NCBI RefSeq assembly: GCF_038397775.1
Contig: NZ_CP151650.1
Coordinates: forward strand, 1,302,001 to 1,366,000
Origin: Pseudomonas sp. RC10
GTDB taxonomy: Bacteria > Pseudomonadota > Gammaproteobacteria > Pseudomonadales > Pseudomonadaceae
Direction: 5' to 3'
Length of the DNA stretch: 64,000 bases
Below, in pieces: positions 39,953 to 48,788 of this stretch. The notes under the pieces were generated by a model, which saw only the letters and a list, made by a program, of their open reading frames with translations, was not told the origin of the DNA and did no database searches. Position 1 is the first letter of the stretch. Every line of letters starts with the position of its first letter. Made by a program: the position numbers and the translations under genes.

Positions 39953-41851
39953 ATGAGCCACCAATCTGATTTGATCAGCGAGGACATCCTCGCCTACCTG
40001 GGCCAGCACGAACGTAAAGAGATGCTGCGCTTTCTGACCTGCGGCAACGTCGACGACGGCAAGAGCACGCTGATCGGCCGCCTGCTGCACGACTCCAAGA
40101 TGATCTACGAAGATCACCTGGAAGCCATTACCCGTGATTCCAAGAAGTCCGGCACCACCGGCGATGACGTCGACCTGGCGCTGCTGGTGGACGGTCTGCA
40201 AGCCGAGCGTGAGCAGGGCATCACCATCGACGTTGCGTATCGCTACTTCTCGACGTCGAAGCGCAAGTTCATCATTGCCGACACTCCCGGCCATGAGCAG
40301 TACACCCGCAACATGGCCACCGGTGCGTCCACCTGTGACCTGGCGATCATCCTGGTCGACGCCCGTTATGGCGTGCAGACCCAGACTCGCCGTCACAGCT
40401 ACATTGCATCGCTGCTGGGCATCAAGCACATCGTGGTTGCCATCAACAAGATGGACCTCAATGGCTTCGACGAAACGATCTTCGAGCAGATCAAGGCCGA
40501 TTACCTGAAGTTTGCCGACCGTATCGCGCTCAAGCCGACCACCATGGAATTCGTTCCGATGTCGGCGCTCAAGGGCGACAACGTCGTGAACAAGAGCGAG
40601 CGCTCGCCGTGGTACACCGGCAAGTCGCTGATGGAAATCCTCGAAACCGTCGAGATCGCGGGCGATCGCAACCTCGACGACCTGCGCTTCCCGGTGCAGT
40701 ACGTCAACCGCCCGAACCTGAACTTCCGTGGTTTCGCCGGTACGCTGGCCAGCGGCATCGTGCGCAAGGGTGACGACATTGTCGTGCTGCCGTCGGGCAA
40801 GACCAGCCGCGTGAAATCCATCGTCACCTTCGAAGGTGAACTGGAGCACGCAGGCCCGGGTCAGGCCGTGACCCTGACCATGGAAGACGAAATCGACATC
40901 TCCCGTGGCGACCTGTTGGTGCACGCCGACAACGTCCCGCAAGTGGCGGATGCTTTCGACGCCATGCTGGTGTGGATGGCCGAAGAGCCGATGCTGCCGG
41001 GCAAGAAATACGACATCAAGCGCGCCACGTCCTACGTGCCGGGTTCGATTGCCAGCATCACCCACCGGGTCGATGTGAACACGTTGGAAGAGGGCCCTGC
41101 CAGCGCGCTGCAGCTGAACGAAATCGGCCGCGTGAAGATCAGCCTCGACGCGCCCATCGCGCTGGACGGCTACGACAGCAACCGCACCACCGGCGCGTTC
41201 ATTGTCATCGACCGTTTGACCAATGGCACCGTCGCGGCAGGCATGATCATCGCCAAGCCGGGCACTGCCGGTCATGGCAGCCATCACGGCGCGCTGGCTC
41301 ACGTCTCGGTCGAAGAACGCGCCCAGCGTTTCGGCCAGAAACCTGCCACCGTGCTGTTCAGCGGCCTGTCGGGCGCTGGCAAGAGCACGCTGGCCTACGC
41401 CGTGGAGCGCAAGCTGTTCGACATGGGGCGTGCGGTGTATGTCCTTGATGGCCAGAACCTGCGTCACGACCTGAATAAAGGTCTGCCGCAGGACCGCGCC
41501 GGTCGCACCGAAAACTGGCGTCGTGCCGCCCACGTGGCACGTCAGTTCAACGAAGCGGGCTTGCTGACGCTGGCAGCGTTCGTGGCGCCGGATGCAGCAG
41601 GTCGTTCGAACGCCAAGGGGCTGATCGGTGATGACCGCCTGATCACCGTCTACGTTCAGGCGTCGCCTCAAGTGTGCCGCGAACGCGACCCACAAGGCCT
41701 GTACGCGGCGGACAAGGACAACATCCCGGGTGAGTCCTTCCCCTACGACGTGCCGCTGGACGCCGATCTGGTGATCGACACCCAAACGCTGAACGTCGAA
41801 GACAGCGTCAAGCAAGTGCTGGACCTGCTGCGGGCACGCGGCGCGATCTAA
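39953..41851 (+). CDS. cysNC: Bifunctional sulfate adenylyltransferase subunit 1 / adenylylsulfate kinase
   Basis: 632 residues. N-terminal GTPase (P-loop GNVDDGKS at 31-38, [15 protein letters not shown]) that activates CysD, elongation-factor-like beta-barrels, and a fused C-terminal APS kinase (P-loop GLSGAGKS at 471-478) that makes PAPS. The CysN-CysC fusion is normal in pseudomonads. ATG 39953 (MSHQSD). The region just upstream is repeat-derived, and the likely ribosome binding site GGAG belongs to the repeat. Strong terminator follows. Confidence 0.97.
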   Translation: MSHQSDLISEDILAYLGQHERKEMLRFLTCGNVDDGKSTLIGRLLHDSKMIYEDHLEAITRDSKKSGTTGDDVDLALLVDGLQAEREQGITIDVAYRYFSTSKRKFIIADTPGHEQYTRNMATGASTCDLAIILVDARYGVQTQTRRHSYIASLLGIKHIVVAINKMDLNGFDETIFEQIKADYLKFADRIALKPTTMEFVPMSALKGDNVVNKSERSPWYTGKSLMEILETVEIAGDRNLDDLRFPVQYVNRPNLNFRGFAGTLASGIVRKGDDIVVLPSGKTSRVKSIVTFEGELEHAGPGQAVTLTMEDEIDISRGDLLVHADNVPQVADAFDAMLVWMAEEPMLPGKKYDIKRATSYVPGSIASITHRVDVNTLEEGPASALQLNEIGRVKISLDAPIALDGYDSNRTTGAFIVIDRLTNGTVAAGMIIAKPGTAGHGSHHGALAHVSVEERAQRFGQKPATVLFSGLSGAGKSTLAYAVERKLFDMGRAVYVLDGQNLRHDLNKGLPQDRAGRTENWRRAAHVARQFNEAGLLTLAAFVAPDAAGRSNAKGLIGDDRLITVYVQASPQVCRERDPQGLYAADKDNIPGESFPYDVPLDADLVIDTQTLNVEDSVKQVLDLLRARGAI

Positions 41852-41872
41852 GCGTTGTTCGATTCACAAAAG

Positions 41873-41897
41873 ACCCGCCAGTGATGGCGGGTTTTTT
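41873..41897 (+). terminator. Rho-independent terminator after cysNC
   Basis: ACCCGCCA-gtga-TGGCGGGT stem then six T. Confidence 0.92.
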
Positions 41898-41929
41898 GTT
41901 CGAGTCATTCCAGGTGCAACGCATTCCAC

Positions 41930-42020
41930 CTGTAGGAGCGAATTCATTCGCGAGCGGTGGCGCATCCGACAGAAATTCATCGGATGTACTGGCCTCTCGC
42001 GAATGAATTCGCTCCCACAG
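41930..42020. repeat. REPIN, GAATTC class
   Basis: CTGTAGGAGCGAATTCATTC and its inverted partner TCGCGAATGAATTCGCTCCC, about 43 bases apart; a smaller inner hairpin (CATCCGA/TCGGATG) lies between them. Confidence 0.92.
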
Positions 42021-42062
42021 GAGACCGGGCAAACCCGCTTCCACTGTCCGCATCAACGACGA

Positions 42063-42245
42063 TCACAACGCCAACCGCGAAGGCGAGCGCCCCTCACACC
42101 GCTGATCGAACGTGTGCTTCTCGCACAGCTGTTCCCACTTCATCTCATACTCCTGTTGCTCCGTGATGTAGCAATCCCTGACGCAATCCGCTGAAACGCA
42201 ACCTGTCAGCGCGACGCATGCCGCGACTGTTTTGATGATGTCCAT
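42063..42245 (-). CDS. Small predicted lipoprotein
   Basis: 60 residues with a type II signal sequence: lipobox LTGC, Cys16 as the lipidated residue. The mature part is Cys-rich for its size (Cys16, then CVRDC, C, C) and charged, with QEYEMKWEQLCEKHTFDQRCEG. GGGAGG lies 4 bases before the ATG, so translation is likely. No family recognised. A small outer- or inner-membrane lipoprotein is the best guess; Asp/Ala at +2/+3 is not the classic retention signal. Confidence 0.6.
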   Translation of the reverse strand: MDIIKTVAACVALTGCVSADCVRDCYITEQQEYEMKWEQLCEKHTFDQRCEGRSPSRLAL

Positions 42246-42342
42246 GATCCCTCCCGAAAACCGGGGGCGAGCTTAGGGGTTATTGCGAAACGTCGGAACC
42301 GGCTGGGTCCGGTAAATGCGTAAGGCATTTCCGAAAGCCCAC

Positions 42343-42377
42343 AAAAAAGCCCGCCCCTGATCACCTCAGGGGCGGGC
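42343..42377 (-). terminator. Rho-independent terminator after zapG
   Basis: On the minus strand GCCCGCCCCTGA and TCAGGGGCGGGC form a 12-base perfect stem with a 5-base loop, then six T. Confidence 0.92.
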
Positions 42378-42395
42378 TCGTGATTGCAGACCCGC

Positions 42396-42833
42396 TTACT
42401 TTTTCAGACCGTAATGCTCGTCCAGCATGCCCGGTGTGTTCGGCGCTTTTGGCGCGTAGTCACGTGGAGGCTCTGCGGCAGTGCGCGGCGGTGTCAGGCG
42501 GTCGCGAGGCGCTTGCAGTGCATCCGGGTGCAGCGCAGCGAGCAGACGTTGACGAGTGATGTCGTCGGTGGCCAGACGGTTCGCGCCTTCGGCCAAATGT
42601 TCCTGAACATCCTGATAGCTCTGGGACAGCTTCTGCACCAGGTTAGCCGTGCTGTTGAAGTGAGTGACCACCTCGTTCTGATACGTGTCGAAACGCTCCT
42701 GAACGTCATCCAGCTGGCGCTGAGTGCTGTTAGGCGCGGCATTGGGCAGCGCACGCGCCACGAAGAAACCGATGGCCACACCAACGATCAGGGCGATAGT
42801 CGGCAGCAACCAAACTAAGAGCGAGTAATCCAC
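42396..42833 (-). CDS. zapG: ZapG (YhcB, DUF1043) envelope/division protein
   Basis: 145 residues: an N-terminal membrane helix (LLVWLLPTIALIVGVAIGFFVA), then a coiled-coil region (about 37-95: QLDDVQERFDTYQNEVVTHF...), then a Pro-rich tail. E. coli YhcB/ZapG links envelope growth with cell division. Single gene with its own terminator, divergent from the hydrolase gene. Confidence 0.9.
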   Translation of the reverse strand: MDYSLLVWLLPTIALIVGVAIGFFVARALPNAAPNSTQRQLDDVQERFDTYQNEVVTHFNSTANLVQKLSQSYQDVQEHLAEGANRLATDDITRQRLLAALHPDALQAPRDRLTPPRTAAEPPRDYAPKAPNTPGMLDEHYGLKK

Positions 42834-42978
42834 GAGTCCTTCCTCTATAAACGGCTTTGCTTTACGTTAACGGCTCGAACCTGCGCTGTATAGCGGCGAC
42901 GCGTCGCCGACATGCCAGCCACAGACAATCAGCTAGACGAGTCGACCCAATTGAAGGTCACGGAGTTCATTCTTGCTC

Positions 42979-43608
42979 ATGCGTGAAACCCCTGTATTCA
43001 TCGACGGCCCGGTGGGCCAACTCGAAGCCCTGTACCTTGATCTGGAAGGGGCCAAGGGCCTGGCGCTGATCTGCCATCCTAACCCGGTTCAGGGCGGCAC
43101 GATGCTCAACAAAGTCATCTCGACCCTGCAACGGACCGCTCGCGACGCCGGATACATTACCTTGCGTTTCAATTATCGGGGCGTTGGCGCCAGCGCTGGC
43201 AGTTCGGACATGGGGCAGGGCGAAGTCGATGATGCTGAAGCCGCTGCCACCTGGTTTCGCGAAAAACATCCGGACCTGCCCATGACGCTGTTCGGGTTTT
43301 CCTTCGGCGGTTTCGTCGCGGCCACCCTCGGCGGGCGCCTTGAAGCCAAGGGCGAAACCCTGAGCCATCTGTTCATGGTTGCGCCTGCTGTCATGCGCAT
43401 TGCCGACCCGAGCGCCCTCCCGCAAAAAGGGCCACTGACCCTGATTCAGCCGGAAACCGACGAAGTGGTTGACCCACAACTCGTATATGCCTGGTCTGAC
43501 GCACTCTCGCGCCCCCATGAGCTGCTGAAAGTGGCAGAATGCGGACACTTTTTCCACGGCAAGCTGACCGACCTCAAGGATCTGGTCCTGCCGCGCCTTT
43601 CGAACTGA
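42979..43608 (+). CDS. Alpha/beta hydrolase (YqiA/DLH-like)
   Basis: 209 residues of the small alpha/beta hydrolase type. The nucleophile Ser108 sits in GFSFGGF, the oxyanion region is CHPNPVQGGTM, and a C-terminal His is in CGHFFHG. Substrate unknown; no signal peptide, so cytoplasmic. ATG 42979 chosen (MRETPVF). It precedes trpS by 28 bases, so the two may be co-transcribed. Confidence 0.88.
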   Translation: MRETPVFIDGPVGQLEALYLDLEGAKGLALICHPNPVQGGTMLNKVISTLQRTARDAGYITLRFNYRGVGASAGSSDMGQGEVDDAEAAATWFREKHPDLPMTLFGFSFGGFVAATLGGRLEAKGETLSHLFMVAPAVMRIADPSALPQKGPLTLIQPETDEVVDPQLVYAWSDALSRPHELLKVAECGHFFHGKLTDLKDLVLPRLSN

Positions 43609-43636
43609 TTGCTGCACCCAGAATAAGCGACCCGCC

Positions 43637-44989
43637 ATGACCACTCGTATCCTGACCGGTATCACCACCACCGGTACGCCCCACTTGGGCAACTACGCCG
43701 GAGCCATTCGCCCGGCCATTGTCGCCAGCCGCCAGAGCGACGCTGATTCGTTCTATTTTCTGGCCGACTACCACGCCCTGATCAAATGTGATGACCCGCT
43801 GCGCATCCAGCGCTCGCGCCTGGAAATCGCCGCGACCTGGCTGGCGGCCGGTCTGGATGTCGATCGCGTGACCTTCTACCGCCAGTCCGACATCCCGGAA
43901 ATCCCGGAACTGACCTGGCTGCTGACCTGCGTGGCGGGTAAAGGCCTGCTCAACCGCGCCCATGCTTACAAGGCGTCGGTGGACAAGAACGTCGAAGCCG
44001 GTGAAGACCCGGATGCGGGCATCACCATGGGCCTGTTCAGCTACCCGGTGCTGATGGCGGCTGACATCCTGATGTTCAACGCCCATCAAGTGCCAGTGGG
44101 GCGTGACCAGATTCAGCACGTTGAAATGGCCCGTGACATCGGCCAGCGTTTCAACCACCTGTTCGGTCAGGGCAAGGAGTTCTTCGTCATGCCGGAAGCG
44201 CTGATCGAGGAAAGCGTGGCGACTTTGCCGGGCCTCGACGGTCGCAAGATGTCGAAGAGCTACGACAACACCATTCCGCTGTTCAGCAACGCGAAGGAGA
44301 TGAAGGACGCGATCTCGCGCATTGTCACCGACTCGCGCCTGCCAGGCGAAGCCAAAGACCCGGACAATTCGCACCTGTTCACCTTGTACCAGGCGTTCGC
44401 CAGCAAGGCCCAGAGCGACGAATTCCGTGCCGACCTGCTGCAAGGGTTGGGCTGGGGCGATGCCAAGCAGCGTCTGTTCCAGTTGCTCGACAGCGAGCTG
44501 GGCGAGGCCCGTGAGAACTACCATCGTCTGATTGAACGCCCGGCGGATCTGGAAGACATTCTGTTGGCCGGTGCTCAGAAGGCTCGTCGTATTGCTACGC
44601 CGTTCCTGGGCGAACTGCGTGAAGCGGTGGGCTTGCGTTCCTTCCGCGAGACCACGCAAACCGTTGCCGCGACCAAGAAGAAAGCCAGCAAGGGCGCACG
44701 CTTCGTCAGTTTCCGTGAAGACGACGGCAGCTTCCGTTTCCGCCTGTTGGCCGCCGATGGCGAGCAATTGTTACTTTCCGAGCCCTTTACCGATGGTAAA
44801 GCGGCTGGGGCCGTCATGAAAACGCTGCAGCAGTTGGACAAGCTCGACGCAAGGCCTGCTTCTAACCAACGGCAATTTGATGTTTGGCTAGACAATAGAA
44901 TCGTTGCTAAGAGCCCCATCTACGACACTAATGGCGTAATGATTTCCGCATTGTTGACGTTACCTCAGATGAAAAATCCACAAGACTGA
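43637..44989 (+). CDS. trpS: Tryptophanyl-tRNA synthetase (long form)
   Basis: Charges tRNA-Trp. 450 residues, with class I signatures TPHLGN (HIGH-like) and KMSKS in GRKMSKSYDN near residue 200. A canonical bacterial TrpRS is about 330-340 residues; the extra C-terminal part (from about 345, ATKKKASKGARFVSFREDDG onward) is a separate domain known from other pseudomonads, of unknown role. The catalytic domain appears intact. Confidence 0.96.
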   Translation: MTTRILTGITTTGTPHLGNYAGAIRPAIVASRQSDADSFYFLADYHALIKCDDPLRIQRSRLEIAATWLAAGLDVDRVTFYRQSDIPEIPELTWLLTCVAGKGLLNRAHAYKASVDKNVEAGEDPDAGITMGLFSYPVLMAADILMFNAHQVPVGRDQIQHVEMARDIGQRFNHLFGQGKEFFVMPEALIEESVATLPGLDGRKMSKSYDNTIPLFSNAKEMKDAISRIVTDSRLPGEAKDPDNSHLFTLYQAFASKAQSDEFRADLLQGLGWGDAKQRLFQLLDSELGEARENYHRLIERPADLEDILLAGAQKARRIATPFLGELREAVGLRSFRETTQTVAATKKKASKGARFVSFREDDGSFRFRLLAADGEQLLLSEPFTDGKAAGAVMKTLQQLDKLDARPASNQRQFDVWLDNRIVAKSPIYDTNGVMISALLTLPQMKNPQD

Positions 44990-45024
44990 GCAGCTACGGC
45001 AGCTGAAGTCTAATTGCCATTCCA

Positions 45025-45056
45025 ACGGGCCATCGCTACAGTGGCGGCCCGTTTTT
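45025..45056 (+). terminator. Rho-independent terminator after trpS
   Basis: ACGGGCC and GGCCCGT stem around a 14-base loop, then five T. Confidence 0.75.
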
Positions 45057-45074
45057 GCTCCCTAGCTAAAGACC

Positions 45075-46169
45075 ATGACGCCCCTAGAAAGCTACCAGAA
45101 CGACCTTAAAAAGCCCGAATTCTTCCACGATGCCGCTCAGGAAAACGCTGTGCGCCATCTGCAGCGTCTGTACGACGATCTGGTCGCAGCACATGAAAAC
45201 AAGCCTGGCCTGTTCGGCAAGCTGTTCGGCAAGAAAGAAGTCACGGTGATCAAGGGCCTGTATTTCTGGGGCGGCGTAGGCCGTGGCAAGACGTACTTGG
45301 TCGACACCTTTTTCGAAGCGCTGCCGTTTCAAGACAAGATGCGCACGCACTTTCACCGCTTCATGAAGCGTGTGCACGAAGAAATGAAGAACCTCAAGGG
45401 CGAGAAGAACCCGCTGACGCTGATCGCCAAGCAGTTCGCGGGCGAGGCTCGGGTCATCTGCTTCGACGAATTCTTCGTCTCCGACATCACCGACGCCATG
45501 ATCCTCGGCACGCTGATGGAAGAGCTGTTCAAGAACGGCGTAACGCTCGTGGCCACCTCGAACATCGTGCCGGACGGTCTTTATAAGGACGGTCTGCAAC
45601 GTGCGCGTTTCCTGCCTGCCATCGCGCTGATCAAGCAGAACACCGACATCGTCAACGTCGACAGCGGCGTGGACTATCGTCTGCGCCACCTGGAGCAGGC
45701 CGAGCTGTTTCACTTCCCGTTGAACGAAGCGGCCCAGGACAGCATGCGCAAAAGCTTCCGCGCGCTGACCCCGGAATGCACCAAGGCTGTCGAAAACGAT
45801 GTGTTAATCATCGAAAACCGTCAGATCAAGGCGCTGCGCACCTGCGACGACGTGGCCTGGTTCGACTTCCGTGAGCTGTGCGACGGCCCGCGTAGCCAGA
45901 ACGACTACATCGAACTCGGCAAGATCTTCCACGCCGTGCTGCTCAGTGGTGTGGAGCAGATGAGCGTCACCACCGACGACATCGCTCGCCGCTTCATCAA
46001 CATGGTCGACGAGTTCTACGACCGCAACGTCAAGTTGATCATCTCGGCCGAAGTCGAGCTGAAAGACCTGTACACCGGCGGACGCCTGAATTTCGAATTC
46101 CAGCGCACGCTGAGCCGCTTGCTGGAAATGCAGTCCCACGAGTTTTTGTCTCGGGCGCACAAGCCTTAG
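45075..46169 (+). CDS. zapE: Division-associated ATPase ZapE (AFG1-like)
   Basis: 364-residue AAA-like ATPase. Walker A GGVGRGKT at 66-73, Walker B VICFDEFFVSD. E. coli ZapE destabilises FtsZ rings; mitochondrial AFG1 is the eukaryotic relative. Located 85 bases after trpS, past its terminator. Its TAG stop lies in the TTAG direct repeat that borders the 46170-46343 element. Confidence 0.94.
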   Translation: MTPLESYQNDLKKPEFFHDAAQENAVRHLQRLYDDLVAAHENKPGLFGKLFGKKEVTVIKGLYFWGGVGRGKTYLVDTFFEALPFQDKMRTHFHRFMKRVHEEMKNLKGEKNPLTLIAKQFAGEARVICFDEFFVSDITDAMILGTLMEELFKNGVTLVATSNIVPDGLYKDGLQRARFLPAIALIKQNTDIVNVDSGVDYRLRHLEQAELFHFPLNEAAQDSMRKSFRALTPECTKAVENDVLIIENRQIKALRTCDDVAWFDFRELCDGPRSQNDYIELGKIFHAVLLSGVEQMSVTTDDIARRFINMVDEFYDRNVKLIISAEVELKDLYTGGRLNFEFQRTLSRLLEMQSHEFLSRAHKP

Positions 46170-46343
46170 GAGCAGCGGCGAGTTTTGAGCTGCAAGCTGC
46201 AAGAGGGCGCGGTGATTCTTCTGTAATCGTCTGTCATGCCGACGGTAGCGATTTTCGGACGCTACCGTCGATTGGCCGGACAGATTCGGCGAACCCACTG
46301 CTGATCCCTCTTGCAGCTTGAAGCTCGCAGCTTGAAGCTGCTC
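46170..46343. mobile_element. Inverted-repeat element, copy 3, with TTAG target duplication
   Basis: 174 bases with 38-base terminal inverted repeats (46170-46207 and 46306-46343), 31 of 38 positions matching; they start GAGCAGC and end CAAGAGGG. A perfect 10-base inner hairpin (GACGGTAGCG/CGCTACCGTC, 46241-46269) sits in the centre. TTAG occurs immediately on both sides (46166-46169 and 46344-46347). No gene inside. It fills the whole gap between two convergent genes, whose stop codons are both formed by the flanking TTAG. Confidence 0.75.
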
Positions 46344-47339
46344 TTAGGCCGCCTGCTGGAACTGCTGCCGATACTGATTCGGCGACAGCTCGGTATGTTG
46401 CCGGAACAGCCGTGCGAAGAAGCTCGCGTCGTCGTAGCCGACTTCATAGCTGATGGTTTTGATGCTTTTGCGCGAGCCCGACAGCAGGCCTTTCGCTGTT
46501 TCGATGCGCAGGCGTTGCAGGTAGTGCAGCGGCTTGTCGCCGGTAGCGGTCTGGAAGCGGCGCATGAAGTTGCGAATGCTCATGCCGTGTTCCCGCGCCA
46601 CGTCTTCGAAACGGAATTTGTCGGCGAAATGCTCTTCGAGCCAGTGCTGAATTTGCAGGATGATCACGTCCTGGTGCAGCTTCTGCCCGCCAAACCCCAT
46701 CCGACCCGGTGAGTAGCTGCGCTGCACTTCGTACAGAATGTCGCGGGCCACCGTCTGTGCCACGTTGGCGCCGCAGAAGCGCTCGATCAGATAGATGTAC
46801 AGATCGCACGCCGAAATCGTGCCGCCTGCGCAATACAGGTTGTCGGCGTCGGTCAGGTGCTTTTCCTGATTGAGCAAGACGTTCGGGAAACGCTCGGCGA
46901 ACTCATTGAAGAAACGCCAATAGGTGGTGGCCTCCTTGCCATCCAGCAGGCCGGATTCAGCCAGCCAGAACACACCGCTGGCTTCACCGCACAGCACGGC
47001 GCCCCGGGCATGTTGCTCCCGCAGCCACGGCAAGATCTGCGGGTAGCGAGCGCGCAAGGTGTCGAAATTGTCGACGAAGGCGGGGAGGATGATGATGTCG
47101 GCGTTTTCGAGCGCGCCGTCCACCGGCAACACGACTTCACTGAAGCTGCGCACCTGTTGTCCATCGGGGCTGACGAGCCGGGTTTCAAACGCGGCTTTGA
47201 GGCCCTGGCCCAGTTGTTTGCCGTAACGCAGGCTGGCCAGATGGAAGAAGTCCTTGGCCTGGGTCAGTGTAGAGGCGAAGATCCCGTCGATCGCGAGGAT
47301 GCTGACGCGCCGCAACGGCACGTTTTGTTGAATAGACAT
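46344..47339 (-). CDS. GlxA-type AraC family transcriptional regulator
   Basis: 331 residues: an N-terminal DJ-1/PfpI-like domain (about 10-190, AVLCGEASGVFWLAESGLL) and a C-terminal AraC double helix-turn-helix (about 230-325, MSIRNFMRRFQTATGDKPLHYLQRLRIETAKGLL). This layout is that of GlxA regulators such as GbdR, CdhR and ArgR of pseudomonads, which sense quaternary amines or amino acids. The ligand here is unknown. The stop TAA (TTA on the plus strand) overlaps the right TTAG repeat. Confidence 0.93.
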   Translation of the reverse strand: MSIQQNVPLRRVSILAIDGIFASTLTQAKDFFHLASLRYGKQLGQGLKAAFETRLVSPDGQQVRSFSEVVLPVDGALENADIIILPAFVDNFDTLRARYPQILPWLREQHARGAVLCGEASGVFWLAESGLLDGKEATTYWRFFNEFAERFPNVLLNQEKHLTDADNLYCAGGTISACDLYIYLIERFCGANVAQTVARDILYEVQRSYSPGRMGFGGQKLHQDVIILQIQHWLEEHFADKFRFEDVAREHGMSIRNFMRRFQTATGDKPLHYLQRLRIETAKGLLSGSRKSIKTISYEVGYDDASFFARLFRQHTELSPNQYRQQFQQAA

Positions 47340-47485
47340 AATCTGTTGTTCTTATATGGGAAAGTGGTCAAGCAACGGCGTGATCGTCTTATTTTTTGTC
47401 GGATGTGTCCAGTGTCGTCGTCAATCGACACGGCATACGCTCTCGCAGCAACCCTGTCCGACAATCCCTCACGCCAAGGTGTCCC

Positions 47486-48622
47486 ATGCTTCCAAGAACA
47501 CTCTTCAGCTCCGAGCATGAGCTTTTCCGCGACAGCGTCCGCAAGTTTCTGGAACAGGAAGCCGCGCCGTTTCACGCGCAATGGGAGAAGCAAGGACACA
47601 TTGACCGCACGCTCTGGAACCGCGCGGGAGAGCAGGGCATGTTGTGCTCGCACCTGCCTGAGGAATACGGCGGCATGGCCGCTGACTTTCTCTACACCAC
47701 GGTCGTGATCGAAGAAATCTACCGACTCGGCCTGACCGGCATCGGATTTTCCCTGCATTCGGACATCGTCGCGCCCTATCTCCTGCATTACGGCAGCGAG
47801 GCGTTGAAGCAGAAATATTTACCGAAGATGGTCTCGGGGGAGATCGTGACGGCCATCGCGATGACCGAACCGGGCGCGGGCTCTGACCTGCAAGGGGTGA
47901 AGACCACAGCGGTGCTGGACGGCGACGAGTACGTCATCAACGGCTCCAAGACCTTCATCACCAATGGTTTTCTCGCGGACCTGGTGATCGTCGTCGCCAA
48001 AACCGATCCCAAAGCGGGTGCGAAGGGCATCAGTTTGTTTCTGGTAGAGGCGGGCACGCCAGGCTTCGAGAAGGGCAAGCGCCTGGAAAAAGTCGGCATG
48101 AAGGCTCAGGACACATCGGAGCTGTTCTTTCAGGACGTCCGCGTGCCCAAGGAAAATCTACTGGGCCAGCCGGGAATGGGCTTCGCGTATCTGATGCAAG
48201 AGTTGCCACAGGAGCGTCTGACCGTGGCCATTGGCGCGATTGCCTCGGCCGAGGCGGCCTTGCAGTGGACGCTGGATTACACCCGCGAGCGCAAAGCGTT
48301 CGGACAGGCGATTGCCGATTTTCAGAACACCCGATTCAAGCTGGCGGAAATCGCCACCGAAGTGCAGATCGGCCGGGTCTTCGTTGATCGCTGTCTGGAA
48401 TTGCACCTGGAAGGCAAGCTGGACGTTCCCACGGCGGCGATGGCCAAGTACTGGGCCACAGACCTGCAGTGCAAGGTGCTCGACGAATGCGTGCAGCTGC
48501 ACGGCGGTTACGGCTTCATGTGGGAATACCCGATTGCCCGGGCGTGGGCGGATGCGCGGGTGCAGCGGATTTACGCGGGGACCAACGAAATCATGAAGGA
48601 AATCATTGCGCGGGCTTTGTAG
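47486..48622 (+). CDS. Acyl-CoA dehydrogenase (LCAD/IVD-like)
   Basis: FAD-dependent dehydrogenase, 378 residues, first step of beta-oxidation or branched-acid breakdown. TAIAMTEPGAGSDLQGVKT (FAD/substrate site) and RKAFGQAIADFQ are conserved. The C-terminal site reads YAGTNEIM: the Glu of the MCAD-type YEGT motif is Ala here, as in long-chain and isovaleryl types, which use a Glu from another helix; Glu256 in IASAEAAL is a candidate. ATG 47486 (MLPRTLF). It is divergent from the GlxA-like regulator, which might control it. Confidence 0.9.
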   Translation: MLPRTLFSSEHELFRDSVRKFLEQEAAPFHAQWEKQGHIDRTLWNRAGEQGMLCSHLPEEYGGMAADFLYTTVVIEEIYRLGLTGIGFSLHSDIVAPYLLHYGSEALKQKYLPKMVSGEIVTAIAMTEPGAGSDLQGVKTTAVLDGDEYVINGSKTFITNGFLADLVIVVAKTDPKAGAKGISLFLVEAGTPGFEKGKRLEKVGMKAQDTSELFFQDVRVPKENLLGQPGMGFAYLMQELPQERLTVAIGAIASAEAALQWTLDYTRERKAFGQAIADFQNTRFKLAEIATEVQIGRVFVDRCLELHLEGKLDVPTAAMAKYWATDLQCKVLDECVQLHGGYGFMWEYPIARAWADARVQRIYAGTNEIMKEIIARAL

Positions 48623-48639
48623 GCCAGAAGGTTAGCCTG

Positions 48640-48774
48640 TGTAGGAGCGTGGCTTGTCCCGCGATCGGCGGGGAACCCGTCGTAAATGCGATAAATGCGG
48701 TGTGCATGAAAAACCGCATTTGTCGGGTTTACTGCCGGTTCCCGGCAGATCGCGGGACAAGCCGCGCTCCTACA
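48640..48774. repeat. REPIN, TGTCCCGCGATC class
   Basis: TGTAGGAGCGTGGCTTGTCC at the left and GATCGCGGGACAAGCCGCGC at the right, inverted, with an inner hairpin AAATGCGGT/ACCGCATTT. Third REP class in the window; between convergent genes. Confidence 0.9.
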
Positions 48775-48788
48775 GATGACGTTTCTGG

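Noticed and set aside
39896..41815. 639-codon open frame antisense to cysNC
   Set aside because: High-GC third-position bias opens long antisense frames; the sense strand is a clear CysNC, and the antisense product has no recognisable motif.
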